Under the pieces are notes generated by a model. That model was given only the letters and a program-made list of their open reading frames with translations, was not told the DNA's origin and ran no database searches. A stretch of 64,000 nucleotides of DNA from Rhytidiadelphus loreus (lineage: Eukaryota; Streptophyta; Bryopsida; Hypnales; Hylocomiaceae). The stretch is taken from the NCBI GenBank assembly GCA_947034895.1, contig OX344762.1:85926981-85990980 (forward strand), given 5' to 3'. A program made the position numbers and the translations under genes. Shown piece after piece: positions 26,791-39,225 of this stretch. Position 1 is the first letter of the stretch. Each line of letters begins with the position of its first letter.

Positions 26791-29700
26791 CTATGAGGCA
26801 TTGGCGCGCTTGACCAGATTTCGCCATTTGTCCTTCACGTCCACAGAGGTGCGACTGGGATCAAATGCACCCTGCCCAAACTCTAGAATACGGATCCATC
26901 GATTCCCCCCCCATGCTCCATTGCGTGATAAAAATATGCCCTTCTACAAAATTCCAACTCCAATATCAGTTTAAACCCTCAAAACAGAGAAGAGAGTCGA
27001 AAGAATTCCTAGCAAACAGCAATACAGAGGATCCCGCTATATATGCATGTGTAAGCAAATGGTTGAGATACTTGAGTTCAGGTTTTCTCTGATCTAAATG
27101 CCCGTAGAATGTCACCCAATACTAGATGTAATGATCAAAATATTAGGCATGCAACAAAATATACAACAAGGCCATTAACTTGCTTCAAACTTCAAAGAGC
27201 TTCGTGTATGCAACTGGGACAACTCGCAGTGCACTTCAGGGCTAGAAAATGTCATATGTGAACAGCTGTCACAGCTCAACCCTTGCACCTTTCTTTCTAT
27301 ATTGGGTGGAAGCCAGAAACACTCGGTCCTGCTAAAGTGTTACAGCCTGATTGATTAATGACATTCTAAGTATCTTGCACACTTGCGACACTATCATTGT
27401 GACTGTAGCGCACATACCACAGACAAAGTTGAAACCCCAGGCGGTAAGATTTAAAGAGGTTAGAGTGCACTGGCCCATGGTAATGCGCAATTCCAAAGTT
27501 TTTCAGATCTGACTTAGACCTTGATCTCGCAGCGACACTTACTATATGCATGGACTGAGAATTTTGAGAAACAAAAAGTAGAGGTCTACCTTAAGAACCT
27601 CTTCCTCCTCCCTCGTCCAGGGTAGGGGCGTCCTGCGAAGACCAGGTATTTTGCAGCGACCACTGCGAAGGTATGCGGCTTCCGACAAGGCAGGACCAGT
27701 CAAATTGAAGTGTTGTCCTTGAGTGTATCCGAGGTTTGGTTCTTCATCACTTTCCTGCTTTGGCTTCAAAACCCTATCGTTCTCTTCAGACTGCGGCGAA
27801 CTGATTCGAAGACTTGATTGTTTGATTCCATTCTCCTGCCTACTATGGCGCAATGGGGAAATTTTCATCTTTTTGCTCTCCATTTTGAGAACCTGTAGCT
27901 TGTCCTTGGCCGCCACTGCTACCTGTAGAGAGAGTTTCAATCGAGAAATCTTCTATAACATGCCTCCAATGAACACGACCCAAAAGACAAGGTCTCTAAG
28001 GCAGAACCCGCCAACATCGATCTGTTTCACAGAGTCGATATCATATTCAAATGCGGAAACTGTTATCTTCTGAAAACCACTTGTTCAACATACTAATAAA
28101 AACTATGCTCGATAAGAAAATTTAAACAGGTGCCTAACAGGAAAGCACACTCACCTTTTCAGCCTCTGCTGCTTCCCGTTCTACCTTTAGCAACAAGCAA
28201 GTAGGACAACGCCACTCCTCACTCTTGGACAATCTTAGGCCAAGAACTTTGATGCAGTCGAAGTGCATAGACATGGGGCATCCTTCACACGAAAGTAGTT
28301 TCCCATGCTTTCCACATACGTGACAGACTTCTTCATGACCATCACAACCAACTCCATGAAAATCTACCTCATAACTATCTTGAGAACCCAGAGTTTTGAG
28401 CTCATTCTTTGTAACAAAACACTCATTATCCTCTTGTTGATGTACTTTAACTTCTGGTGAGCCTGTAGATGCTTCTTTTCTTCTATCCACCGGTTTCTTC
28501 CTTCTCCTTTGTAAAATGATGGTCTCCTTCACAAACTCAGTTCCTACAATACCTTGAGGATGTCCCCGATCCGATCCATTCTGGATGTATCAACACAAGC
28601 CAGTTTAAAACATCACAAGCCGTGTAAAAAAGCCGGTAATAATCACGCACTAAAACGACAGCATGGTGATACTGGGAAGGAAAAAAGCATAAGTTATTAC
28701 AGGACCTTAAGTGATTTGGAAAAATATACATCCTAGGAACTAACAAATCATTGTTAAAGCACCTCAGAAAAAGACTGAGCCCCTCTCTTGTAGCGCTTAT
28801 CACCATTGCCTTGCTCAATAAATCTGTCTTTGCCATCAGTGCTCAACTTCTGAGCTACCTGCACGAAGAGATCAAACCTTGATAAGTTCAGACACTGAGG
28901 GTGTTTCCAAGAAAGACCGGCCGTTTTTTTTAGCGTTTTGCCCTAAACTGGATTTCGAACGTTGAGTACTATCAATACTGTGTAGTAGAACAATCTCAGT
29001 TGTTGATTGAAAAAATCAATGGCTAAAAGTACTATTGCAAGTATTATGAACTACTTTAGAGTACTAAAGCAAGACTATGTGAAAAAAAAGATAGTTTGTC
29101 ATAGAAAATAGATAGAAAATAGATACGAGGTATAAATTAATAATAAATTGAAAATCATAGAAATAAAAACTAAAAATTGAAAAATTTGTGAGGACTTGAT
29201 GGTGATCAGATTTCACCAAAAGAATGAAGTTGAAACCATCTTCAATATTCAGAAGTGTGCACCACGGAGTCCTATATGCACGAATGAACATGAAGGACAT
29301 GAAATATTGTATTTTTAGATGCCCCTTAGTAGGCACTGTTTGCCTATTGTGGGAATAAACCACATAAATTTCAGCTCTAAATCATTAATTTGGGTACTCC
29401 CCAATACTAAAAAACCCTAAACCTCTAAGTGTGATAAATTAGCAAAATTGACTTTTAAATAAATAAAAAAACAATAAAAAAAACAAAAAAAAACAAAAAA
29501 AAAAACAATAAAAACAATAATAAAATTATATATATATATATATATTTATTATTATTATTATTATTTTTATTTTTATTTCTGAAAAATAAGAGATATGATT
29601 ACAATCAAGGTAGCCATCTCCAATAAATTTTTTTAATTCATTGGATTCATGCTTCAAGAATTATAGCACACAACAACTCTGTCACTGTAAATCTGATGCA

Positions 29701-32700
29701 AAATAGTACCAATCTTCCTTGCAATCACCCTTTAAGCAACAACAAATTGAGGGAAGCAACAATATTCTATTTTATCTTCATCACTTTATCTTTGCCTCCA
29801 AAATACTGCATCGTGGAAGGTCCGTGGAGAATTGTAGCAAATATGCATGCTCCAAATAGAATGAAATAGACTGAGATACGTGTGACAACGTTGGAATGCA
29901 GGACGCTATATGAACCACTGGTTCTCACAAGTTCCGACCTAGAGCTATCCTTCCGATTAAGACACCTTCAGAAGAGGTACAATGGTCAATACCTGAGTTT
30001 CGGAATCAGAGATAAAACATTTGTCTGTATGACTTGACTCCCTCAGAGGAACTTTTCCCTCTTCCATGCCGGTACTCTCATGAGCTACTGCAATAGAGCT
30101 GCTCATCACATCTTGACCCAAATTCCTGGGACCAGTCAAAGGCTTTTCGCCTCTCTTCAACAAAGAGCGCTGCTTGGTTGATTCAACTTCCTTCTTCACA
30201 GGGAAACAGTCGAGCTGAGGACCAGATGGACGTACCGCTGGTTCCGAAACACACTGGCGCAACAAAGTCTTCACAGGATCAACAATAGGTATTGCAGGTG
30301 ATTTCCTTGATTTCTTCATCCCTGCTAAGCCCTCATCAGCTTCTTCCGATTTGTCATCGCCAATAGCATTCTGTGTAGGCAAGTGCTCCCGCCTCCTCTT
30401 CTTACCAGAACCCATTGACGTACCCGGAACCTTACGCTGATCTTCAGTTACGTTCACCTTGGGATTCTGTCCCAAATATTGATAGCCCCTTTCCCCAAGT
30501 TCTTGCAAACTCTCGCCATTGACGATGCCCACATGGTCTTGCTTCCCATTTGCTTCTGCTTTCGTAGATTTCTCCACGCCACCAAGATCCTCAAAGAATG
30601 GCTTCCCATTGGCGTCGAGAAAGGCACGTGACAACTAGGAATATGCAAAAAAGTAACACTAACGCTTAATATTCCTAATAGGACCACTAAAGCCCTGTGA
30701 AGTCAATACGACAAAAGCCAATAATGGAATCAGCCAAAACGGCATAGTGACCAATACTTTACGAAAATTTACTAGCACAAAAAGCACAAAAAGTGGAAAA
30801 TCTTAATACACAAGCCTTCTATCAAAGAAAAAGGAAGAAACCCCGTGTGGGAGGGGAGGTACACAGAGACCATCGCACAAGAGATACTCACAGGACCGAG
30901 ACAGGTGAACATATCCTGTCCCGTGCTTGCCAGAAATAGGAAGAACTGTAATGCACAATAGGATATTATTACCTGGTCTAAGAACACGGTATCAAGAGTC
31001 TCTCTCTTTTCGTCGATAAACGAGCGCAAATCAAGTCTCAGCTTGTTGAGTGAAAACTTTCGAAAATAAGCTGTGACAATGACCTTCGTTTGGTTCTTCG
31101 GCTGATATCCAGGACAAAAAGTTAGAAAACGTTTGTGATGCTCTATAAAATCGTTGATTGTATACGCATCAGTCGGAATTATGATGCCAATCCAAACAAA
31201 AAAACGCGTAGTGCAATTCTGATAAAAAATAAATAAAAATGAAGCTATTTGCTCCTACCTCAAGAAGAGCACGAAGTTTCCATTTACGATCCAGCAGGCG
31301 ATTGTCTTCTTCTGCCTCTCTAAAAACTCTCTCGAGTTCCGATTCATATAATGCCCAGTCTTTCTCTCCCTCGTCCAAATCTTTCCTCAGTACAGAGAGA
31401 ACAACCTGGAAATGTAAAAAAATCCACCATTGTCATATGGTAATTTTCGATCTTTTAACTAGAATAACCATGGATAGAGATATACATAAAAATAAATTGA
31501 AGAGATATGACATTGCCTTATAAAACTGCCCGTCCATGGACATTCCAGTCAAAACCACAATCTGTAAGAACACTACAACAAAAATCGTCTTCAATGTGTC
31601 CCCAACCATCACCCATGAGCATACATGCTAACAAGGAGAAAGAGAGGCCGTCCACCTCTGTTTGAACACGAAGAACGAGCTCCTTGTCAAACCGTTGCTT
31701 GATGGATAACCCTATGGATCCTGGATGAAGGTTTTTTCCAGTGATCGCCTTCAGAAGAGGAATTGCATAGGAGTTTATTTGATTTGTAACAATCATCTCC
31801 TCTAGGACTCGCAATGCTACCCTTTTCAGAAGAGGCTCACAATGTGGCTCCTCTATGTCTGAAATATGGCTGCTGATCAACCCTGCATTTCACCACAGTT
31901 CGAATAAGGTAGAGGACACAAAAGTTAGGGGACCACCGGTAATTGCAATTCCTATGCGGCTATGCCGACCCCTGTTACCAACAGGAAATCATCTATTCAT
32001 ACGCTTGGTTGGATTTGTTAGCGAGTGAAGCATAACTTGCATAAATGTCTGTGGTCACTCATCCTTGAGAGAGAATAGAGTTGTCTACCAGAGTGGTCTA
32101 CAACCTCCCAATTTGAATGCTTGCATAAGAAATTCAGGCATGGTGATAAAAACTTGTTCTCAGAAAATTTGGCTCTTGTAACAAAGACCTCACCACAGCT
32201 CTATACTGACTTCCCAAAAATCACACTCCTACGTATATGTTAAAATGCTTAAAGTAACGGAAATAAAGTAGTATCCTCTGCCTTTCGATGAATATGAAAT
32301 GAGAATTCTTATCCACAGGTCCATAACAACATCATTTCCAGCCCTGATTCAACACAACAAATTCGTTGAAAGTAAAACAAACCATCGAGAAACGGCAATC
32401 CAAAATCCGGAATGTCCAGAAGCTTCTCAAGAATCCATTTCCAAGCTAGACTGGGCGTCTTAGCAGACGCCGCCGGCTCCATCGAGCCAACACAAGGAAT
32501 CAGCCAGCGAAGAGCACCAAGTGTGGTTATCTTCACTAACCACGCAAGCTCCTCAACCTGTCAGCAAACCGCAAAACCCTACACCCTGTGAGCACAACTG
32601 ATGCTAGAGCAAAGATCTACATATTTGACAGAACGAGAGCCAACATCTCTACATTAATTCTGGAAAATTAGAATTTATGTACGAATTACAACCTTCGTAT

Positions 32701-32711
32701 GTAACCTGCAT
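26791..32711 (-). CDS. PHD-finger protein with C-terminal telobox Myb domain, ten exons
   Basis: Exons in transcript order: 32711-32706, 32557-32383, 31882-31527, 31405-31259, 31101-30973, 30634-29993, 28858-28763, 28580-28155, 27922-27590, 26943-26791. All phases agree, giving about 820 residues. The least certain junction is the donor after 31527 (GCA/gtttta). Residues 1-270 are a helical region I cannot name. A Lys/Arg cluster at 349-353 is a likely nuclear signal. The PHD finger is complete: Cys603, 606, 615, 618, His623, Cys626, 642 and 645, in C4HC3 spacing. The end is Myb-like, with WTREEEEVLK at 761-770, WIRILEFG and the telobox VDVKDKWRNL at 804-813. Such domains suggest a nuclear protein that reads histone tails and binds telomere-type or promoter DNA (TRF-like families), but the target is inference. 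Intron 6 carries a transposon copy. Confidence 0.85.
28899..29730. mobile_element. Dispersed TIR element, copy 2, in an intron of the PHD/Myb gene
   Basis: It aligns with 17211-17918 over most of its length. The left end is GGGTGTTTCCAAGAAAGACC and the right end has CTTGCAATCACCC. It has been enlarged by an A-rich, TA and TTA simple-sequence tract at about 29460-29575. It lies wholly within the intron 28859-29992, so it need not disturb the coding sequence. Confidence 0.65.
29460..29575. repeat. Low-complexity A-rich, (TA)n and (TTA)n tract
   Basis: A run of AAAAAC and AATAAAA phrases, then about 11 TA units and about seven TTA units. It is simple-sequence expansion inside the transposon copy. 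Confidence 0.9.
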
Positions 32712-33750
32712 TGCTTCATTTCGTTGCTAAGGGGAGTAAAAAATCCTGGAACCGAAACTTTTACCTCAAGCCTCACATGCTAATCACTCTCAAGGGCACT
32801 CCCTTCAACGAATCAAACAACAGTACAAAAATCTATACAAACGGTGATTGGAATCGTTAATCCACTTTCAAGACTCAACCATTTTTCTTCTGACGAAGTA
32901 AACACGAACGATTTCTGCTTCTTTTTAGCGTCAGAACAAAAAGCAAAATCTAACACACGGCTTTCCGCCTTCTACATTGACGTTTATTCTAGAGACAAAA
33001 CAAGCAGCTACATAATGATTGTGCAATGAACCCAGAGAGGGACCAGAAAATGAAAATTTCAGTTCGAATTTACACCACGACCATTCTCAAAATGTGATTA
33101 CTCACCTAATCCAAAGGAAATAAAACTTCGAAACAGAAACAATCCAATGGATTCACCTAAATCCGCTTGCACTGGAAACACCACCATTGCAATTCGATTA
33201 TATCATAAGCACAGGAAGGCAACTTACTCCACCGCGATCTACATGGTTGGAGTTCTCACGAACGGAACCTCACTTCACAAATCCTTAAGATCTTCTCCGA
33301 ATCACTACTGTACAAACTAAATTTCTTTTTCACAGAAACTGCGAGCACGGAGTGCTGTCTGCTCTGCACCAAATTCAGTGAAACTACTTCTTCGAACTAA
33401 ATATGATTGCAAGACGACTATAATGCGCAATGAAGTTACAATCGTAGCAAGGCTTCCGCAAGCTAGAGGCAGTGCAGGAGATCATCCTTGCGGGGAAAGC
33501 GGCAGCGGAAGGTGTGTATACGAGCAGCCGCCACAAAAATCTCTGGTTCTCATTCAAGTGTGAACGAGGTTTCAGAGATTCTTTCTTTTGAAGTTTGGGA
33601 TCTTCTTCTACATACCTAAAGTGAGGTTGTTTTGTTTTGTTTGTTACATTGAGATCTCCACAACTATATGTCCCTTGGTCATGTTCGTGACATGTCACAA
33701 AGTCCTCTGCAAGGAGGGATGTATGAGCTTTGTTTTGTAGCATTTGGACC
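32712..33750 (-). promoter_or_regulatory. Probable 5' UTR and promoter region of the PHD/Myb gene
   Basis: This lies directly upstream of the ATG at 32711-32709. The ATG is followed by only one more codon before a splice donor, so a leader of some length must precede it. No TATA box could be assigned. Open frames here (for example - at 33384-33743) have no recognisable product. Confidence 0.3.
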
Positions 33751-34879
33751 TATGGTATAAAATTTATGGATTTTTGAGTTATTTATAAATTAAAAAATTA
33801 AAAAATCGTTTTTACTTTTATTTTGGTTGTGACAACAACACAAGGCACACTATAGTACTATTAAAACATGTGTTCATTTCGTTTAAAATGACGGGCTAAT
33901 GGGGGTATGCTTTGTGTTAGTGGAGAGTGTGAGTGCTCTAAACTAGTCTCATGTTGTTCCAACCGACAAGGTGAGAGATATTGAATTTTGATATTTTTAT
34001 TGCACTAGAAATTATAAAAGTGGACAAAAATTATAGAATTTGTTGTAGAGAATCCTCAAGCTGTCATGCCTATAAGATAGAACAGTCCAATAAGGTCAAA
34101 AAGCCCATATTGAACACCAGTCCTAAAGAATGACCCATTACAAATTTGTTTTCAATAAATGAGGTTTGGGCCACAATCAATGCCTCAGGTGATACTAATG
34201 GAGTGATTAGTGATCACAATAAGAATTTCTACTTTTTGAGTGTAAATTCAGTGCAAAAAGTAACTTTTTTAGGCCTTCTCATTGTAGTCATATTAAAAAA
34301 TAGTGTCATTGCTTTAGGTGAGCAAGATGACCATTATGGATAAACTTTTTCTTGATTTTGGAGTAGTCTAGAGACTCTTTTAGGCCATTATGCGCAAAAC
34401 ACTTCAAAAGTTCATAACAAATTAATATTTTGTTGAAAAAATATAATTTCAATTGTTCTCAACATTTTCACACTTGTCTTTATGTGGGATTCTTTTTAAA
34501 ATTTCAGCAATGACATGAAGGCAAACTCCTATTTCTGATCATGATAGGTTGTTCTACCTTAGTTTGGTAAGCTATAGAACACTTTGGCTACAACAACAAT
34601 GAGTCAAGACTTTTACTTTTTAAAAGTGTTTGTTGATACATTATTTTTACCTTTGTTTTGTTTTTTAAGAAATTAGGTTTTTTTGTACTAATACTTTACT
34701 TTAAAAAATCATTTTCCAATAGTTTTTCTATTTTTGTATGCCAAACAAAAAGAAAAAATATATAAAATACAAAAATTGATAACACACATGATATTAAATT
34801 TTAGTAGGTTATTGCAAGAATGAGTGATCGATTTTGTTACATTTTGGCAAAAAAATTGAGTTTGGGCATTCAATATTAT
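33750..34879. other. Intergenic, no gene seen
   Basis: AT-rich sequence with no protein-like frame, just upstream of decayed transposon copies. Confidence 0.45.
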
Positions 34880-35636
34880 GAGTACTTAGTTCTATTAGAA
34901 GGCAAAGCTCAATTGTCTATTTAAGGCCATTGATCATGTTGTAGATTTATTGTACTATCAACAAGTGTCATTTATGAGTACTAAACAATATTTAGTACCC
35001 ATAGTACCATGTCTTAATTTTTTGTAGAAAAGGGAAATGTCAAGATTTTAATTTATAATAAATCTATGATAGTCAAAAAAATCCCTAAAAATTGGTCATT
35101 TGTGAGGACTTCATGTTGATTAGATTTTATCAAAAGAATGAGTTTGTAATGAAACCATCTTCAATGTTCACAAGTGCACGTACAAGAAGTCCTCTTTGCA
35201 CAAATGTGGTGGATTGGTGGACATAAAATAATGTATTTTTAGATGCTCCTTGGTAGGAACATGCTCATCTATTGTAGAAATAGACCACAAAAAATTTAGC
35301 TCTAGATCTTTAAATTTGAGTACTTAATAGTACTTAAGACTAGTAAAGCTAAAAGTATGACAAATTAGCAAAATTCACTTTTAAATATTATTATTATTTT
35401 TAATTTTTAATATGCGAGCATGTGGATAAGTAAATATCCTACATTGTAGTATAACTATGTTATAGATACCAATATTATAGGTGCATAGTCTTCTAGGCTC
35501 ATGGGTGTACACTCTTAGGCTCACATAATAGCACCCCTCATCCAGTCATGCTTCAATAGTTATTTCAGAGGACAGGTCCGACACTACCCATGTAACATAA
35601 TTAAGTACCAATGTTTCTTGCAAACACGACAATGCT
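34880..35636. mobile_element. Dispersed TIR element, copy 3 (degraded)
   Basis: It aligns internally with the copies at 17211 and 28899. Shared phrases include TTGGTCATTTGTGAGGACTT, GAAACCATCTTCAATGTTCA, GCAAAATTCACTTTTAAAT and, at the right end, GTACCAATGTTTCTTGCAA. The left terminal repeat is no longer recognisable. It directly abuts the next element. Confidence 0.55.
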
Positions 35637-35654
35637 ATGGATGATTTGCCATAT

Positions 35655-36575
35655 TTAACTTCTAAAGGACCAAGGCCTTATCAATTTTGCCAAAAGACAC
35701 TCAAAACTACCATTTCTATTGCAAAGAGTAAAACAATTTGAATTTTTTTTGTTGCACATCTAACCATAGGATCTTACACCTAAATAGTATGAGAATGTGT
35801 GGAATAAATTTCAAAAATTTTGACCACACAAATTGCAAGATATTTGCATTTAAAATGAAGAAAAAGGTCTTTTGTACATTATAGGACTAGATTATTTGAC
35901 TTTGAACCTTCTTAACTTAAATTTTTTGCACTACAAAGTTTTTAGGTTTAATCTTTATGGTGGAAAAGTGAGTTGATATTTTAGGAAAAAATAAAATTTG
36001 AAAATCATTTTCATTCTTAAAAAAATTGTTAAGTAGAAGTAGGTATAAGATAGCAGGAAAATATCAATTGTTAATATCTCTAAGATGGAATTAAAATGCA
36101 CTAATCCAACAATGAGATTGTTCTAGCAAGCAAACTAAACCATGTAGAACTTCTTTTTTGAGAAATTGTAAAAATTGCATTCAGAAATGAATCCTACAAG
36201 TTATTTTTTCAAGATGATACTTAGATTGCCCAAAAAACAAGATTGTCCATAACTTCTACATCACTTATCCAAATGAAATGAATAAAAGCTTTCCATGTAG
36301 ATAAAAATATAATCTAAGAGAGAGAAAACTAAAAATTAAAAATTAAAAACTTCTGAAATTTTCTTTTACTGCTAGGTCTCCATTGTTTTGAACTTATTTA
36401 AGCATAGCTTTGTTCTTAGGGCCCAATTGAAAAAAAATTATATTTTCACCGAAGATAATTAGTTTTTCTATCTTCAAAAAAAAGTTTCAAAAAATCATGA
36501 CAAAAATTGAGACTGTAGATACTTGCCCAAAATCTAATTTGTCCCTTGAAGGGACAATGGTCCTTTAGGGGTTAA
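35655..36575. mobile_element. TTAA-flanked TIR element, 921 bp, best-preserved copy
   Basis: The left end is TTAACTTCTAAAGGACCA and the right end TGGTCCTTTAGGGGTTAA, matching at 16 of 18 positions as inverted repeats. It has no coding capacity. Related copies lie at 15786-18377 (interrupted), 42264-43200 (opposite orientation) and about 59490-59876 (right part). An internal near-palindrome GTCCCTTGAAGGGAC lies just inside the right end. Confidence 0.7.
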
Positions 36576-36579
36576 AAGG

Positions 36580-38750
36580 ATTGAACAATGTGTATGAAAG
36601 AAGATTTAGGATTGGCTTAGCCCTCATTCATGTCGCAATTACAAATAGCATACTAATGGTTGTGGCAATGCCACAAGGTATACTGGAGTTGGTTCAAACT
36701 TAATCATTATAATTTAGTTTCATTTTTATAAAAGTTATATAGATAGACAATTAAAACAAGTGGTGTCATCTTGATTTATCCATAAATCAATTTCTAGATA
36801 TCACTGTGAATTGACTACATTGTAAATGCATTCTTCCACTACATTTTGGGTAGACCTTTATGTTTTTTTCCTACATCTTTTAAAAAAAGTAAGGTCCTTC
36901 AAGTTCAAGTTTACAATACTATGATGACCACTCTGATTCCTTGAACATGTTATTGTTTGGGTTGAATACTTATGTTCAATAGGATGTATCTATGATTAAT
37001 GAAAATAAGGTGGTGTCTAAGACACATTTCCTCCCATGATACAAATGGAGAATGTTGCCCAATGTCAAGGCTTATTCATGGATAGAACTTAGGCACCACT
37101 ATTTTTTTTTTACTTTTTCTATTAAAAAGCATTTTATTGAATAAGTAAAAATGGTCTACTCTTTCATTAAAAGCCATTTTTGAAGGGTTGGCAATCAAGC
37201 ATTACGTGTGTAGAGTATGATTATATCACTATTACCACTACATACAATATTTTTTAATTGAGACATTCTTAAATCTAACCTATATATCTATTGTCTTTGA
37301 GTGCAAACACATGCAATTGATATGATATTAACATTTAGTCGCATCTTAAGATCCTTTAATTTTGTTGTAAGAACAATAAGTGAGAACATTGGAGGGACTA
37401 AAAGTGAGCTTAAAAAAACAAAGTTAACTCCTAAACGTATCAATTCATTTTCTAATTTGAAGTTTTATAAAGATGTATTGTAAATAAGAATTTGGATCAA
37501 TAATTTTGTATTGGTGGCAATTGCATTGTATAACTGGTGCACTAGCTTTCAAGTCACAAGTCACGTCACAACGTACTACTTTCTTTGTTTTCTTGGATTT
37601 TCAAAATTTTCAAATTATCACCTATAAGAAAAATTGTGTTCTACTATTTAATTCCTAAACTCCCAAAAAAATGTATTTCTTCAAAAAGTGAATTTAGGGA
37701 TTAAATAGTGGGTCACAATTTAACTCTTTTTTCATCAAAAACCATCAAAACTAACATTTCTATTGCAAAGAGCAAAAAACTTTGGAAATTGTTATTCTTT
37801 TATATCTAATTGTAGAATCTTGTACTAGAGTAGAATAAGAATGTACAGAAGAAATTTCAAAAACTTTAACTATGTAGATTGCAAGATATATGCATTTATC
37901 CCTTAAAGGACTAAGCTACATTTTTTGGCAACATAGCAATTTGGGCAGCTCACTACAAATAAAAAATTTATTTATTTTAATTTTAAATCTTTACACAGTA
38001 TGTGGACAAGGTTTTCCTTTCAGGCCCAACAATTTTCATAACTTTTGATCACATGGTTAAAAAGTTATTGCATGGTATGTAGTTTCTTTCTCAACTCGGA
38101 CAATCCGGATAGGTAAATTTTTTTTTTTTTTTCATAATAAAAAATTTGGAATTGGTTTTCTAGATTTATATATACATGGAAAGCTTTGAATCATTCCATT
38201 TTGATTAATGAGATGAAAGTTATGAGAAGTTTTAGTTTGTGGGCAATTATGGATTCTCTACTATAAAAAAAACTTTGAAGTCCTTTATTTAACTCAATTT
38301 TCAATATTTTTTGAAGAAAATGATATCATAGGATGTAGATTGTTTATTACAAAATTACAACCATTGGAATTGGCATTTTTCAAGTCCATAACTAAATTCT
38401 TAACAATTTCATATTTTGAATCATTCTATACTTCTTTCTACTTACTATTTTTTTCCTATATGTCGTACAATTTCAAAATTTTCAAACATGTAGCCAAATT
38501 TCCTTTAAGAATGAATCCAAAGAAGCACCATCATTTTGGACAATTTTTCATACAAATGTGACCTTGTGAAGTGCAACTACCAGGGTTGTCTACCCGGACA
38601 ACTCGACAACTCGACAAACTCGACGTCGAAGACGTCTAGTAGAGGGTCCCGTCTGTCTAATAGAGTCAACTTTACCCTTTGACTTTTCTGGAATTTACCC
38701 CCCATTTACCTAGGCTTACCTGGCAGCCGCGTAGTAGCCGCGTGGCAAAT
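36580..38750. other. Intergenic with repeat fragments
   Basis: No gene. The part at about 37730-37900 aligns with the left part of the 921-bp element and ends near TTATCCCTTAAAGGACTAAG. At 38581 the sequence CAGGGTTGTCTACCCGGACA resembles a hAT-type terminus, followed by repeats of ACTCGACAA, but I found no matching right end or 8-bp duplication. Confidence 0.4.
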
Positions 38751-38751
38751 G

Positions 38752-39022
38752 TAGGGCGACCTCGGGTGAGGGCGACTTCGGGTAGGGGGCGACTTCGGGT
38801 AGGGGCGACTGCGGGTAGGGGGCGACTACATGTCTTAGGCAAACACGGGTACTAGGTCGCGGTCGCTTCTACCCGCACCCGTGGGCGCACTTGCCCTCAT
38901 CCAAGACCCGCACTCGTCCTTCGTCACTTGCACGTGCCCCCCCAAGACCTACGGTCGCCCCTCCAGGACCCGCGGTCGCCTACGTGACCCGCACGTGCCC
39001 ATTTTGCATCCACACCCGGGTT
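38752..39022. repeat. CpG-rich monomer array upstream of the first W-C-H-I family gene
   Basis: The first half reads GGGCGACTTCGGGTAGGG and variants. From about 38870 the same monomer appears in reverse complement (ACCCGCGGTCGCC and variants). It is much richer in GC and CpG than the flanks and ends immediately before a TATA box at 39027. Confidence 0.85.
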
Positions 39023-39026
39023 CGCC

Positions 39027-39033
39027 TATATAT
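39027..39033 (+). promoter_or_regulatory. Candidate TATA box of the first W-C-H-I family gene
   Basis: TATATAT lies right after the CpG-rich array and about 195 bp before the ATG at 39226. Spacing and isolation in a GC-rich context make it a credible core promoter. Confidence 0.5.
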
Positions 39034-39225
39034 GAAGTCGCCGAATCTTCATTCTCCCATGTTCATCACTAAGGCTTCTTGGCTTGTATCCCTTTCTGGC
39101 TACATGCATAAGCATTTGGTGTTGAAAATTTACTATTGACTACTTTCATCCAAGGTTCTTTTTCTAGTGGTTTGATTTCAACAATCCCTCTACATTTTTT
39201 AGGACCTTCATTTCAACAACCCACC

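Noticed and set aside
28537..28836. Minus-strand 99-codon frame within the PHD/Myb gene
   Set aside because: It covers an exon in the wrong frame and an intron. The exons 28763-28858 and 28155-28580 join in phase without it.
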